A stretch of DNA of 64,000 bases from Lachnospiraceae bacterium UBA1712 (GTDB taxonomy: Bacteria > Bacillota > Clostridia > Lachnospirales > Lachnospiraceae). This document shows positions 17,038-25,007 of the stretch, piece after piece. Within the stretch, counting starts at the first letter, position 1. The number at the start of each line of letters is the position of its first letter. The notes under the pieces are model-generated. The model made no database searches. It was not told the origin of the DNA and saw only the letters and a list, made by a program, of their open reading frames with translations. Location: contig DCJA01000019.1 of assembly GCA_002317175.1 (NCBI GenBank), positions 16,366 to 80,365 on the forward strand. The letters run 5' to 3'. A program made the translations under genes and the position numbers.

Positions 17038-17248
17038 CGTTATCGTCCTCCACATACTCGAGGATATCACCCGGCTGACAATTAAGGGCCTTGCAGATCG
17101 AATCTAATGTCGAAAGTCTGACTGCCTTTGCTTTATTATTCTTCAGTATTGAAAGATTCGCCAGCGTAATATCAACTTCTCCCGCCAAATCAGTAAGGCC
17201 GACTTTTCTTTTTGCCATCATAACATCAAGATTAATTACTATAGCCAT
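17015..17248 (-). CDS. Small XRE-family HTH regulator
   Basis: A 77-residue Cro/C1-type DNA-binding protein: helix-turn-helix over about residues 14-62 (VGLTDLAGEVDITLANLSIL, then STLDSICKALNCQPGDILEY) and an acidic tail. A strong AGGAGG precedes the ATG. It sits between a DUF2975 gene and a DUF4153-type gene, a grouping common in Firmicutes, and probably regulates that cassette; this is inferred from position. Confidence 0.88.
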   Translation of the reverse strand: MAIVINLDVMMAKRKVGLTDLAGEVDITLANLSILKNNKAKAVRLSTLDSICKALNCQPGDILEYVEDDNDGDGESE

Positions 17249-17257
17249 GTCCGCCTC

Positions 17258-17707
17258 CTATATTGTTAAATCATTATCTTCTTTGTATTCAATAGCCTTC
17301 TCAAACACCTTTCCCAAAACCTTTGAAAATAGTCCAGCTATTATAAATACAACTATAATTGCAAAACATCCTGGAGTTACATATAACGCCAGACGAATCA
17401 TGGAGACAATCGCTATTATGAAGCTGTACCATCCCATTCTTTCAAGGCTGGTAACGTTATTCTTCACAAAACAGTTTTCTTCCTCAACCGTCTTAAGCAT
17501 TGATCGTAACTCAAATACTATGAGGCAGGCAAATACACCACTGATTACAAACATAACTGTCTGTATTGGATATAGAATCCCTGAAAAATGATTATTTATC
17601 TTTCCATACCATTTCAAAAAAAACGGAACTGCTATTGTTGTTGGTATTCCTAATATGCACATCACATTAACTGCACATTTTGCTAATAATAAATATTTGT
17701 CCTTCAT
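17258..17707 (-). CDS. DUF2975-type membrane protein
   Basis: A 149-residue protein with four membrane helices and the segment VEEENCFVKNNVTSLERMGW (loop after helix 2), diagnostic of DUF2975. Function unknown. The start at 17705-17707 (MKDKYLLLAK) is preferred on protein grounds; the open frame continues upstream without homology. Its probable SD (AGGAG, complement of 17739-17743) is separated from the ATG by a 6-bp GC-rich hairpin at 17719-17734. It starts the three-gene DUF2975-HTH-DUF4153 cassette. Confidence 0.75.
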   Translation of the reverse strand: MKDKYLLLAKCAVNVMCILGIPTTIAVPFFLKWYGKINNHFSGILYPIQTVMFVISGVFACLIVFELRSMLKTVEEENCFVKNNVTSLERMGWYSFIIAIVSMIRLALYVTPGCFAIIVVFIIAGLFSKVLGKVFEKAIEYKEDNDLTI

Positions 17708-17801
17708 AGTATTTTGCAACCGGCCGTCGCCGGTGCATCTCCTTTCACACATGCGCTGAATCCTATTCTCCCAATCATCCCTCTGCGCAAAGGCACAATA
17801 A

Positions 17802-17843
17802 AAAAGAACGGATATTCTAATAAGAAAAATATCACGTTCTTTT
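17802..17843 (-). terminator. Terminator after the suhB-trxA-hydrolase genes
   Basis: A 15-bp stem (17802-17816 with 17828-17843, one bulged base) followed by a T run on the minus strand, about 50 bases past the hydrolase stop. Confidence 0.8.
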
Positions 17844-17892
17844 TTGAAAGTCAATAATATTTTATTGTTTTTCGATAAATAATTTCTGTTTA

Positions 17893-18930
17893 TCAGAAAG
17901 TCTTGATTTTGTTAACCATTTTCGCACTAACATATTTGTCATCAGGAAGAAGTATTTCTTCCTTAGAATTCTTCAAATACATATTGAAAAACTGTACATG
18001 GAATCTGTTGAGATTCATGCTCATGGTATCAGATGGCATAATTCCATATATCGGGTTGCTTCTATTTAACAGCTTATAATCTGTAAACCCTGCATGAGTA
18101 AGTTTTTTAAATACAGCATAATATATAGGAGCCTCAGATACTACAAGAGACCTGCTGACAACAGGAATATTATCCTCACAGCATATCTGGAAAAAAGGTT
18201 TTGTCATAATAAGATCATCATAGTGTCCAAATAGTGCACCATCTATATTCATTCCACAGTTATATCCTTTGTAATTCTGGCACATATAATAAGCCACATT
18301 GCCACCAAAGGAATGTCCTGTAATTCCTATCCCTCTGTCCAGTTCTATATTATCAGCATATCTTTGCTTAACTTCCTCAACAATAGTAACTACATCCTTG
18401 GCCCAGTCATCTAGTCTGTCAACAAAGAAAGAACCATACTTCTTCTGGAATTCCAAAAACTGCTTATACAATTCCACCGGTGTCCCTTTTGCTTTTGTCA
18501 GCTTTACCGAAGCCGCCATAGCTGGAATACGTGGTGTCATAATTCTCTTTGAAAGAGTCTTATCAGCCTTTATTACTGCTCCAGATTCCATAACAAGTTC
18601 AGCCGACTCATACGCATGTCCAACTGATATTACAAAATATCCCTGTGAAGCCAGCTCACAACATAATGAGTTGTTACTTTCAACAGTAGTACCATACCCG
18701 TGATTGTATACTATGATTGGAAATTTCTCATCTGCTGCGGGGTTAACACTATCGTACATATCACCAACGGCCTTCTTTTTCAAATCAACCTTGGTACTGT
18801 TAACCTCCCTTGAAGGATAATAAACACGAGCTGATACCTGTCTGCTTCCTGTACTTGGTCCCAGTGTCTCAACTCTGTTTCCATCAACTGCTGATATTAT
18901 TTTTGTTCCTACAAAATACTTCTCATCCAT
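17893..18930 (-). CDS. Alpha/beta hydrolase, PAF-acetylhydrolase-like
   Basis: A 345-residue serine hydrolase. The nucleophile elbow GHSFGG (near residue 205) and the oxyanion-side YNHGYG motif are clear, with a likely catalytic His in LTHAGFTD. The layout resembles the platelet-activating-factor acetylhydrolase / dienelactone-hydrolase-like group. No signal peptide is present, so it is cytoplasmic. It is the last gene of a suhB-trxA-hydrolase run, 12 bases after trxA. The substrate is unknown. Confidence 0.78.
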   Translation of the reverse strand: MDEKYFVGTKIISAVDGNRVETLGPSTGSRQVSARVYYPSREVNSTKVDLKKKAVGDMYDSVNPAADEKFPIIVYNHGYGTTVESNNSLCCELASQGYFVISVGHAYESAELVMESGAVIKADKTLSKRIMTPRIPAMAASVKLTKAKGTPVELYKQFLEFQKKYGSFFVDRLDDWAKDVVTIVEEVKQRYADNIELDRGIGITGHSFGGNVAYYMCQNYKGYNCGMNIDGALFGHYDDLIMTKPFFQICCEDNIPVVSRSLVVSEAPIYYAVFKKLTHAGFTDYKLLNRSNPIYGIMPSDTMSMNLNRFHVQFFNMYLKNSKEEILLPDDKYVSAKMVNKIKTF

Positions 18931-18942
18931 AATCCTAATCTA

Positions 18943-19251
18943 TTACTCACCCTTAACAAATGTATCTAATTCCATCTTGCTGAGTGCACCCACATTTCTT
19001 TTAACTGCTTCTCCTCCCTTAAACATCACTAATGTAGGGATAGAAGAAACTTTATTAGCATATGCAAGTTCCATCTCGTTATCTATATTAACTTTACACA
19101 CTTTTATATCTGGATTTTCCTCTGCAAATGCATCCACAATAGGTCCCATCATCTTACATGGGCCACACCAGTCTGCATAAAAATCCACAATAACTGTATC
19201 GGCACTTTTTATCGCTTCATCAAAATTAGCTACATTTAAAACTGTAATCAT
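18943..19251 (-). CDS. trxA: Thioredoxin
   Basis: A 102-residue thioredoxin: active site WCGPCK near residues 28-33, cis-proline region SSIPTLVMF, and typical length. It donates electrons to reductases and keeps cytoplasmic disulfides reduced. GGAGG lies upstream. No thioredoxin reductase gene is next to it; the neighbours are suhB and a hydrolase. Confidence 0.96.
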   Translation of the reverse strand: MITVLNVANFDEAIKSADTVIVDFYADWCGPCKMMGPIVDAFAEENPDIKVCKVNIDNEMELAYANKVSSIPTLVMFKGGEAVKRNVGALSKMELDTFVKGE

Positions 19252-19275
19252 ATTTACCTCCTTCTAACTTCTGTA

Positions 19276-20055
19276 CTAATACAACTGTACAGGAATTTCT
19301 TCATACACAATAGACTTTAACCTCTCGAAATTCTCTTTGCTGTTTGCGGCAATTATTCCAGAGGGTTTATTTAATGGCATTATATCATGAAACATCATCT
19401 CACAGAAGCCACCTGCCTCTTTTATTATCAATGATGCTGCTGCATAATCCCAAGCTGATAGTCTAACCTCAAAATATAGTTCCACTCTTCCCGCTGCAAG
19501 CTCGCACATCTCCAGTGCAGCTGTTCCTAATCTTCTAAGGTCATCAGTTTCATTGTATACCTTTTCTATAATATTAAAACAAGGTTTTGCAAATCTTTTA
19601 TCATAAAGACTCATGGCCGAACATAACATGGATCTGTTCCAGTTCTTATCCGATACCCTGATTTCTTTATCATTCAGCCATGCTCCCTTACCCTTCTGGG
19701 CCCAAAACATCTCGTCACGATAGGGATTATACACAAGTCCCAGAACAGGCTCCATATTCTCTAACAATGCAACTGAAATGACGCTTAATCCCAGGTCTCT
19801 TGCAAAATTGGCTGTGCCATCAATAGGATCATTAACCCACATATAACCCTGCGTAGCCTCTGGAACTTCGCCTTCTTCTCCAAAGAATATACTTCCGGGA
19901 AGAATGGCTGTCAGCCTTTCTTCCAGATATGCCTGTACTGATATATCCGCTGTAGTAACAAGATTGGATACATCTCCTTTTTCTTTAATCAGGAAGTCTC
20001 TCTTCATCATAATCTCAGATGCTTCCCTTATTACCTCTTTAACCTTATCTATCAT
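19276..20055 (-). CDS. suhB: Inositol monophosphatase family protein
   Basis: A 259-residue Mg2+-dependent phosphatase of the inositol monophosphatase family. Metal and catalytic motifs are present: FFGEEGE, WVNDPIDGTANF and the C-terminal SAWDYAAASLIIKEAGG. Family members act on inositol phosphate, fructose-bisphosphate, 3'-phosphoadenosine phosphate or other sugar phosphates, and sequence alone does not settle which. It starts the operon with trxA. Confidence 0.9.
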   Translation of the reverse strand: MIDKVKEVIREASEIMMKRDFLIKEKGDVSNLVTTADISVQAYLEERLTAILPGSIFFGEEGEVPEATQGYMWVNDPIDGTANFARDLGLSVISVALLENMEPVLGLVYNPYRDEMFWAQKGKGAWLNDKEIRVSDKNWNRSMLCSAMSLYDKRFAKPCFNIIEKVYNETDDLRRLGTAALEMCELAAGRVELYFEVRLSAWDYAAASLIIKEAGGFCEMMFHDIMPLNKPSGIIAANSKENFERLKSIVYEEIPVQLY

Positions 20056-20091
20056 AAACAGACTCCTCTGCTTTAATTATTTATTCATAAA

Positions 20092-20119
20092 AGCGGACAT
20101 CGCAAATGCAACGCCCGCT
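20092..20119 (-). terminator. Terminator after the small sensor-fragment gene
   Basis: On the minus strand AGCGG...CCGCT plus an inner stem of mixed Watson-Crick and G-U pairs closes a short loop, followed by TTTTATG. It separates the gene at 20141 from suhB. Confidence 0.6.
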
Positions 20120-20140
20120 CACAGTTTTAACTTAATCTCT

Positions 20141-20515
20141 CTATTTATTAATAACTTCCACTGCATAAAGCACATGGTGAAGCGTCATATCCGGATTCCT
20201 GTCTACTTCTATAAAACAGCCACGGCATAAACCATTAATCTTTCCTTCAAACACCTCTGTAATAACATTCTTATCGCCCATACGTTCATTAAGTGTATCC
20301 GTGTCAACAAAGGCTATCATCTTCTCAAGATCCTGAGGCATAGTTATATTTTTTATTACAGCAGTTGTCTTCTCTTTGGCACCCTCATATTCTGCCGACC
20401 AGGTATCAATAAACCTGTTTGACTTAATCGCCTCAAGAGTATTGGTGTTCAAATCATAATAATATAAAGATATATACATCTCAGATAAAGAGTATAGAAT
20501 TCTGTAATAATCCAT
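20141..20515 (-). CDS. Stand-alone sensor-domain fragment (PAS-like), unknown function
   Basis: A 124-residue protein starting MDYYRILYSLSEMYISLYYY, with DLNTNTLEAIKSN and a C-terminal sheet (CRGCFIEVDRNPDM). It resembles the N-terminal sensor domain that precedes GGDEF or kinase modules in Lachnospiraceae, but no output domain follows. The start at 20513-20515 has GGAGG at good spacing; an upstream ATG does not. It has its own terminator and lies between murA and suhB. The similarity is by pattern only. Confidence 0.6.
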   Translation of the reverse strand: MDYYRILYSLSEMYISLYYYDLNTNTLEAIKSNRFIDTWSAEYEGAKEKTTAVIKNITMPQDLEKMIAFVDTDTLNERMGDKNVITEVFEGKINGLCRGCFIEVDRNPDMTLHHVLYAVEVINK

Positions 20516-20570
20516 ATTACCTCCAAACATTAGAAACTGTATATATAATACCATATTTTATTACAATAAA

Positions 20571-20600
20571 AAAGCCGATGGATTATAGTCCATCAGCTTT
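20571..20600 (-). terminator. Terminator of murA
   Basis: A 12-bp stem (20571-20582 with 20589-20600), with one position that pairs as G-U only on the minus strand, followed by a T run; five bases past the murA stop. Confidence 0.85.
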
Positions 20601-20604
20601 ATTA

Positions 20605-21897
20605 TCATCCTACTTTAAGTTTAAACTTCTGTAATTCTTTTTCGGTACTAACCTTCTCAATCATAGCACCAAGACCTCTTAGCTTTTCGTCAAAGTCTTC
20701 ATATCCACGCTCTACATATTTGATATCATCAACTGTAGTAAAGCCCTCTGCTGCAAGACCTGCAAGTACAAGTGCAGCGCCCGCTCTGAGATCTGGAGCT
20801 GATATACTTGCTCCTGTATACTTCTCGACACCATCAATTATGGCCACATTACCTTCAACCTTAATACTGCTGCCCATACGTGTCAGCTCATCTACATATC
20901 TGAATCTGTTTTCAAACAGACTTTCTGTAACAACACTGGTTCCCTGGGACAAGCCAAGCGCAACAGTAATCTGTGGCTGCATATCTGTTGGGAAACCTGG
21001 ATATGGCAATGTATTAACGTGTGTATGCTTAAGTCTCTTTGAGGCTACAACTCTTACTGCCTCATCAGATTCTTCTATTTCACAGCCAATCTCAAGAAGC
21101 TTTGAACTTATAGATTCAAGATGCTTTGGAATAACATTTTTTACAGTTATATCACCCTTGGTAATTGCTGCAGCAAACATAAATGTTCCAGCCTCAATCT
21201 GATCAGGAATGATTGCATATTCTGTTCCATGAAGCTTAGCTACACCTTTTATTCTGATAACATCAGTACCAGCACCTCTTACGCTTGCTCCCATTCTGTT
21301 TAAGAAGTTCGCTACGTCTACTACGTGTGGTTCCTTGGCTGCATTCTCTATTATTGTAACGCCTTCAGCCAGTACAGCCGCCATCATAACATTGATAGTT
21401 GCTCCAACAGATACCTTATCCAGATAGATATGTCCGCCTTTTAGGTGGTCTGCCTTTGCAACGATATTACCATGTGCTATCTTAACATTTACGCCAAGTG
21501 CCTCAAAACCTTTAATATGAAGATCGATTGGTCTGCTTCCGATATTACATCCACCAGGAAGAGCAACCTCAGCCTCATTATACTTACCAAGCAAAGCTCC
21601 AATAAGATAATAAGATGCTCTAATCTTCTTTATGTATTCGTCCTCAACTGCCTGAACACGAATATTCTTTGCATTTATCTTTACTGTATGTCTGTCCAAA
21701 CGTTCAATAACTACTCCGATGCTTTCCATTGCCTGCATCATAACATTGGTATCTCTCACGTCAGGAACATTCTCTATCAATACTGTATCATCTGTCATAG
21801 TAGCAGCAACCAGGATTGGTAATGCGGCATTTTTTGCTCCGCCTATTTCTACCTCTCCAACCAATGGTGCTCCACCCTTGATCACATATTGTTCCAT
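20605..21897 (-). CDS. murA: UDP-N-acetylglucosamine 1-carboxyvinyltransferase
   Basis: First committed step of peptidoglycan synthesis: transfer of enolpyruvate from PEP to UDP-GlcNAc in the cytoplasm. The 430-residue protein has the full length and the MurA landmarks GGAKNAALPIL, the catalytic cysteine loop LPGGCNIGSRPIDLHI (Cys present, so fosfomycin-sensitive type), PDQIEAGTFMFAAA and GFPTDMQPQ. It is transcribed alone, with a terminator right behind it. A second murA copy, common in Firmicutes, is not visible here. Confidence 0.97.
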   Translation of the reverse strand: MEQYVIKGGAPLVGEVEIGGAKNAALPILVAATMTDDTVLIENVPDVRDTNVMMQAMESIGVVIERLDRHTVKINAKNIRVQAVEDEYIKKIRASYYLIGALLGKYNEAEVALPGGCNIGSRPIDLHIKGFEALGVNVKIAHGNIVAKADHLKGGHIYLDKVSVGATINVMMAAVLAEGVTIIENAAKEPHVVDVANFLNRMGASVRGAGTDVIRIKGVAKLHGTEYAIIPDQIEAGTFMFAAAITKGDITVKNVIPKHLESISSKLLEIGCEIEESDEAVRVVASKRLKHTHVNTLPYPGFPTDMQPQITVALGLSQGTSVVTESLFENRFRYVDELTRMGSSIKVEGNVAIIDGVEKYTGASISAPDLRAGAALVLAGLAAEGFTTVDDIKYVERGYEDFDEKLRGLGAMIEKVSTEKELQKFKLKVG

Positions 21898-22055
21898 ATC
21901 AACCTCTAGGTTAAAACTACATATTGTGCTATATCAAATCTATACTCAAAATATAGTGTTATTACATAAACAATCTACTATAGTATACACTCATAGTTGC
22001 ATTTTGTAAATTGAACATATGTACGATTATTTTGTGGCTTTTTTTTCAATAAAAA

Positions 22056-22078
22056 TGCGGATGCAAAACGCATCCGCA
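22056..22078 (-). terminator. Terminator after the M23 peptidase gene
   Basis: A perfect 9-bp GC-rich stem (TGCGGATGC / GCATCCGCA) with a five-base loop, followed on the minus strand by TTTTTATTG and more T; six bases beyond the stop. Confidence 0.88.
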
Positions 22079-22083
22079 CCATA

Positions 22084-23664
22084 TTAATTAATGTACTTAA
22101 GTGGGTTAACAGCAACTCCATTTACTCTGATTTCGAAATGGAGATGTGGTCCAGTACTTACACCCGAGTTACCAGAGAGAGCAATCTTATCTCCCTGTCT
22201 TACGGTCTGTCCTACACTTACAAGAACCTTGCTTAAGTGTCCGTAACGTGTTTCTTTACCGTCTGGATGCTGAATATATACAACATAACCGTATCCACTA
22301 GCCCAACCAGCCTTAGTAACCTTACCACCTGAAGAAGCATATACTGCTGAGCCCTTGGCAATTGCCCAGTCAATACCCTGATGATTAGAGCTTGCTCCCT
22401 TGGTAGGAGCATTTCTTCTTCCAAATGTTGATGACATACGTCCACCTGAAATAGGCTTGATATATGTTGGAGGAATCTTGGTACCACGTTCCACAATCTT
22501 TGGAACCGCTTCAAGCATTACCTCTTCTTTGATTACTTCTCTGCTCACTTCCTTATCATTATAATAAGAAATCTGAGCTACAATCTTCCTGTGTCCTGCA
22601 CTAGGCTGCTGAATAGTTACCTTGTCAGTCGTGTACCATTCATCATTGTCCACATAGATTATATCTGCATCATAGTCTTCCTCCAGATATTCCTGCTCAA
22701 CTCTGTCAACAGAAAGCGGAGGCTCAGGATTGGTAATGATAATCTCCTGACCAATTCTGATAGTTGAATTCTCATCCTCAATAGCTTCATTCATAGCTAC
22801 AAGCTTCTCGATTGGAATATCTGTTGCATAACTGATTCCAGAAAGAGTATCGCCTGCCTGCACCTCATAGATAGTATTCTTATCTTCAGCAGCTGTTATT
22901 TCCTCTATAGCTGTATTAACATCAGTAAGCTGAGAATCCTCAAGATATGCATCCACTATTTCGATTGAATTATCAAAGGAAATGTTTAAGAGTCCATACT
23001 GATAATCATCAAAGCTTTTGCCATCTGCTTCTTCAAGCTTCTCCTCATCTTCCTTGAAAAGCTTTTCAATACCAGCTACCGATGCCTCTGAAAAAGAAAA
23101 ATCTTCTTCAATCATTGTTTCTTTGGCAACAATTTCTGCAGTAAGTGCATTAAGCTCTCGGTTCGGATCCTTCTTCAAGGTAACCTCATACTCATTGTTA
23201 GCATCATACTTGGCTACCGCAGCCTGAAGAACGCTCTTTACATCGTCAAGACTGGCAAGGTTAACAGTAAAGTTTCCTATCTTCATGGCATATGCAGGCT
23301 TTAAACCTTCATGCATACTTTTGCTAAGAACTGTAACCATATTGTCCAAAACTTCTTTATCCGAGTCTATTTCTCCAAATACAACAGATTTGCCCTCAAC
23401 CTTAAGTGAAGCCTGTACAAACATCAGTGTATCTGAGCTGCTTGCAATCTCACGTCTGGTTTCAATAAGGAGTTCCTCAACATCAGTCTGCTTTCCAACC
23501 GTACCAACATACTCATCATTAAGGTAGACTGAAAAAATATTATCACCATCCGACTCGTATTTCTTGTACTGTGGGACAAATATTATGTTTAAAAATATCA
23601 CTATAAGGGCGACTTTGAGCCTACTGACTCGAAGTCTCTTATAGTGTCTTGTTAACAATTTCAT
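22084..23664 (-). CDS. LysM-G5-M23 peptidoglycan endopeptidase
   Basis: A 526-residue exported or membrane-anchored cell-wall enzyme. A membrane/signal helix lies near residues 18-31 (VALIVIFLNIIFV). A long charged helical region (~40-255) is followed by a LysM motif (YEVQAGDTLSGISYATDI), a G5-like domain (VTIQQPSAGHRKIVAQISYY) and a C-terminal LytM/M23 domain with the zinc ligands NHQGID and HLHFE. It should cleave stem-peptide cross-bridges. Its ATG lies six bases after the hendecad-repeat gene, with no strong SD of its own, so translation is probably coupled. A terminator follows. Confidence 0.92.
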   Translation of the reverse strand: MKLLTRHYKRLRVSRLKVALIVIFLNIIFVPQYKKYESDGDNIFSVYLNDEYVGTVGKQTDVEELLIETRREIASSSDTLMFVQASLKVEGKSVVFGEIDSDKEVLDNMVTVLSKSMHEGLKPAYAMKIGNFTVNLASLDDVKSVLQAAVAKYDANNEYEVTLKKDPNRELNALTAEIVAKETMIEEDFSFSEASVAGIEKLFKEDEEKLEEADGKSFDDYQYGLLNISFDNSIEIVDAYLEDSQLTDVNTAIEEITAAEDKNTIYEVQAGDTLSGISYATDIPIEKLVAMNEAIEDENSTIRIGQEIIITNPEPPLSVDRVEQEYLEEDYDADIIYVDNDEWYTTDKVTIQQPSAGHRKIVAQISYYNDKEVSREVIKEEVMLEAVPKIVERGTKIPPTYIKPISGGRMSSTFGRRNAPTKGASSNHQGIDWAIAKGSAVYASSGGKVTKAGWASGYGYVVYIQHPDGKETRYGHLSKVLVSVGQTVRQGDKIALSGNSGVSTGPHLHFEIRVNGVAVNPLKYIN

Positions 23665-23670
23665 TACGAA

Positions 23671-24840
23671 TTAAAAAACTCCCATGGCGTTAAGAATTAA
23701 CACTGCGAGAATTATAATATTAAGGGCAAAGTTCACTATTCCAAGTACTAATGGAAGCTTTGAACCGTCCTTCTGAGATCTCTCAATGTAGCCTCTTATT
23801 GCTTTTGTCTGATCTGCCAGGCTGTCATCAACTGCTGCCTGAACATTTCTGTATACTTTGACATTTTCAGTATGGATAGCCTCATGCACATCATCAAACT
23901 GTGCATCAAGATAAGTCTGATCCATCTGTGGAGCTTCGCCTCTTACTACACCAGCGCTGGCCTCTTTAATCGCAGCAAGACCATCCTCCACTACCTGCTT
24001 AATGTTCTCTGTAGCTTCCATGGAAGCCTGTTTCATACTATCTACGCCTTCAGCTGAAGCGGCTTTCATACCATCTACACCCGAATCTGTAACCTGTTTA
24101 ATATCTGCTGCACTATCCTGTGCTGCCTGTTTGATATCTGCTACGCTGTCCTGTGCAGCCTGCTTAATATCTGCAACACTAAGTTCTGCAGCTGACTTAA
24201 TATCCTCTACACTAGCCTCTGAAGCTGACTTAATATCTTCTACACTAGCTTCTGCAGCTGACTTAATATTGTCCGCAGAACTAGAAACCGCTTCTGCAGC
24301 ATTTTCACCTGCATTCTTTACGGATTCTACTGCTTCGATAGCAGAAGCTTTTACAGCCTCAACTGCTTCTTCTGATGAAGCCTTAATAGCAGCACTTACT
24401 TCTTCTGAGCCACTCTTAATATCAGATACATTCTCATCTATAGAAGCCTTAACTGACTTAACTGCATCCTCTGCAGAAATCTTCACTGACAATACTGCAT
24501 CTTCTGCGGCGTACTTTATAGAGTTAGCAGTTTCCTCTCCAGCTTTTACTATCTCTTCAGATTTACCATCCAGAGAACTCTTTAACTCTTCCATATCCTC
24601 TGCACTGATACCTGCTGTCTTTGTGTCGTCAGCAGTATTCAAACCCTCAAGCATCTCTGTGATCTTTTCAGAAGATTCAATATTCTTCAGATTAACCTGC
24701 TTCATCTGTGCAAGAAGTTCTTCGTATCCAGCAAGTTGTTCTAAAATCTTCTGGTTTTCTCTTGCTTCTGCTGCTGCATTGGCATTGATCATATCATTTG
24801 CTATTGTTTTTTGTGCAAGTTTGTCAATAAAAGTATCCAT
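23671..24840 (-). CDS. Tail-anchored hendecad-repeat coiled-coil protein
   Basis: A 389-residue alanine-, serine-, lysine- and glutamate-rich protein. Residues ~90-285 are built from 11-residue units (SVEDIKSAAEA, SVEDIKSASEA, SVADIKQAAQD...), which favour a long right-handed coiled coil. A single hydrophobic helix at the C-terminus (LVLGIVNFALNIIILAVLILN) would anchor it in the membrane. The ATG at 24838-24840 is chosen because GGAGGG lies directly upstream and the earlier ATG overlaps it. It is the first gene of a two-gene operon with an M23 endopeptidase. No family name is recognised; a spacer or tether role at the envelope is a guess. Confidence 0.82.
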   Translation of the reverse strand: MDTFIDKLAQKTIANDMINANAAAEARENQKILEQLAGYEELLAQMKQVNLKNIESSEKITEMLEGLNTADDTKTAGISAEDMEELKSSLDGKSEEIVKAGEETANSIKYAAEDAVLSVKISAEDAVKSVKASIDENVSDIKSGSEEVSAAIKASSEEAVEAVKASAIEAVESVKNAGENAAEAVSSSADNIKSAAEASVEDIKSASEASVEDIKSAAELSVADIKQAAQDSVADIKQAAQDSAADIKQVTDSGVDGMKAASAEGVDSMKQASMEATENIKQVVEDGLAAIKEASAGVVRGEAPQMDQTYLDAQFDDVHEAIHTENVKVYRNVQAAVDDSLADQTKAIRGYIERSQKDGSKLPLVLGIVNFALNIIILAVLILNAMGVF

Positions 24841-24864
24841 AGTTCCCTCCATTTGGTAGTTTTT

Positions 24865-24898
24865 ACTATATATTCATACTCTGTTCATAATTTGTTCA
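24865..24898 (-). promoter_or_regulatory. Pho-box-like triple direct repeat abutting a -10 element
   Basis: On the minus strand three hexamers TGAACA (24893-24898), TGAACA (24882-24887) and TGAATA (24871-24876) recur with an exact 11-base period, and TATAGT (24865-24870) follows at once as a -10 element. No good -35 is present. One-turn hexamer repeats in place of a -35 are typical of OmpR/PhoB-type activators (Pho boxes). This controls the hendecad/M23 operon. Confidence 0.5.
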
Positions 24899-24958
24899 TA
24901 AGCTGTAGCTATAATACATTTATAAGTTGTTACAGATTATAAGTATTTTTTCATAATA

Positions 24959-24984
24959 GCCCAGGTGCCGCGAGGTATCTGGGC
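24959..24984 (+). other. GNRA-capped hairpin between genes
   Basis: Read on the plus strand, GCCCAGGTGCC and GGTATCTGGGC pair over 11 bp (two G-U) around a GCGA tetraloop. On the minus strand the two wobble positions become mismatches and the following T run is poor, so it is a weak terminator for the alarmone synthetase gene. Confidence 0.4.
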
Positions 24985-25007
24985 ACTCCTCATTTTATAG
25001 ACTATTT

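Noticed and set aside
17708..17854. N-terminal extension of the DUF2975 protein
   Set aside because: The extra 49 residues have no family match and run through the terminator of the preceding genes.
24060..24300. CRISPR-like array
   Set aside because: The repeats are 33-base codon-level repeats inside a coding frame, vary between units and have no spacers.
24002..24859. A 285-codon open frame on the plus strand opposite the hendecad-repeat gene
   Set aside because: It is the antisense shadow of an 11-residue repeat rich in Ala, Ser and Lys; the minus-strand frame has a good SD, a membrane anchor and a downstream partner.
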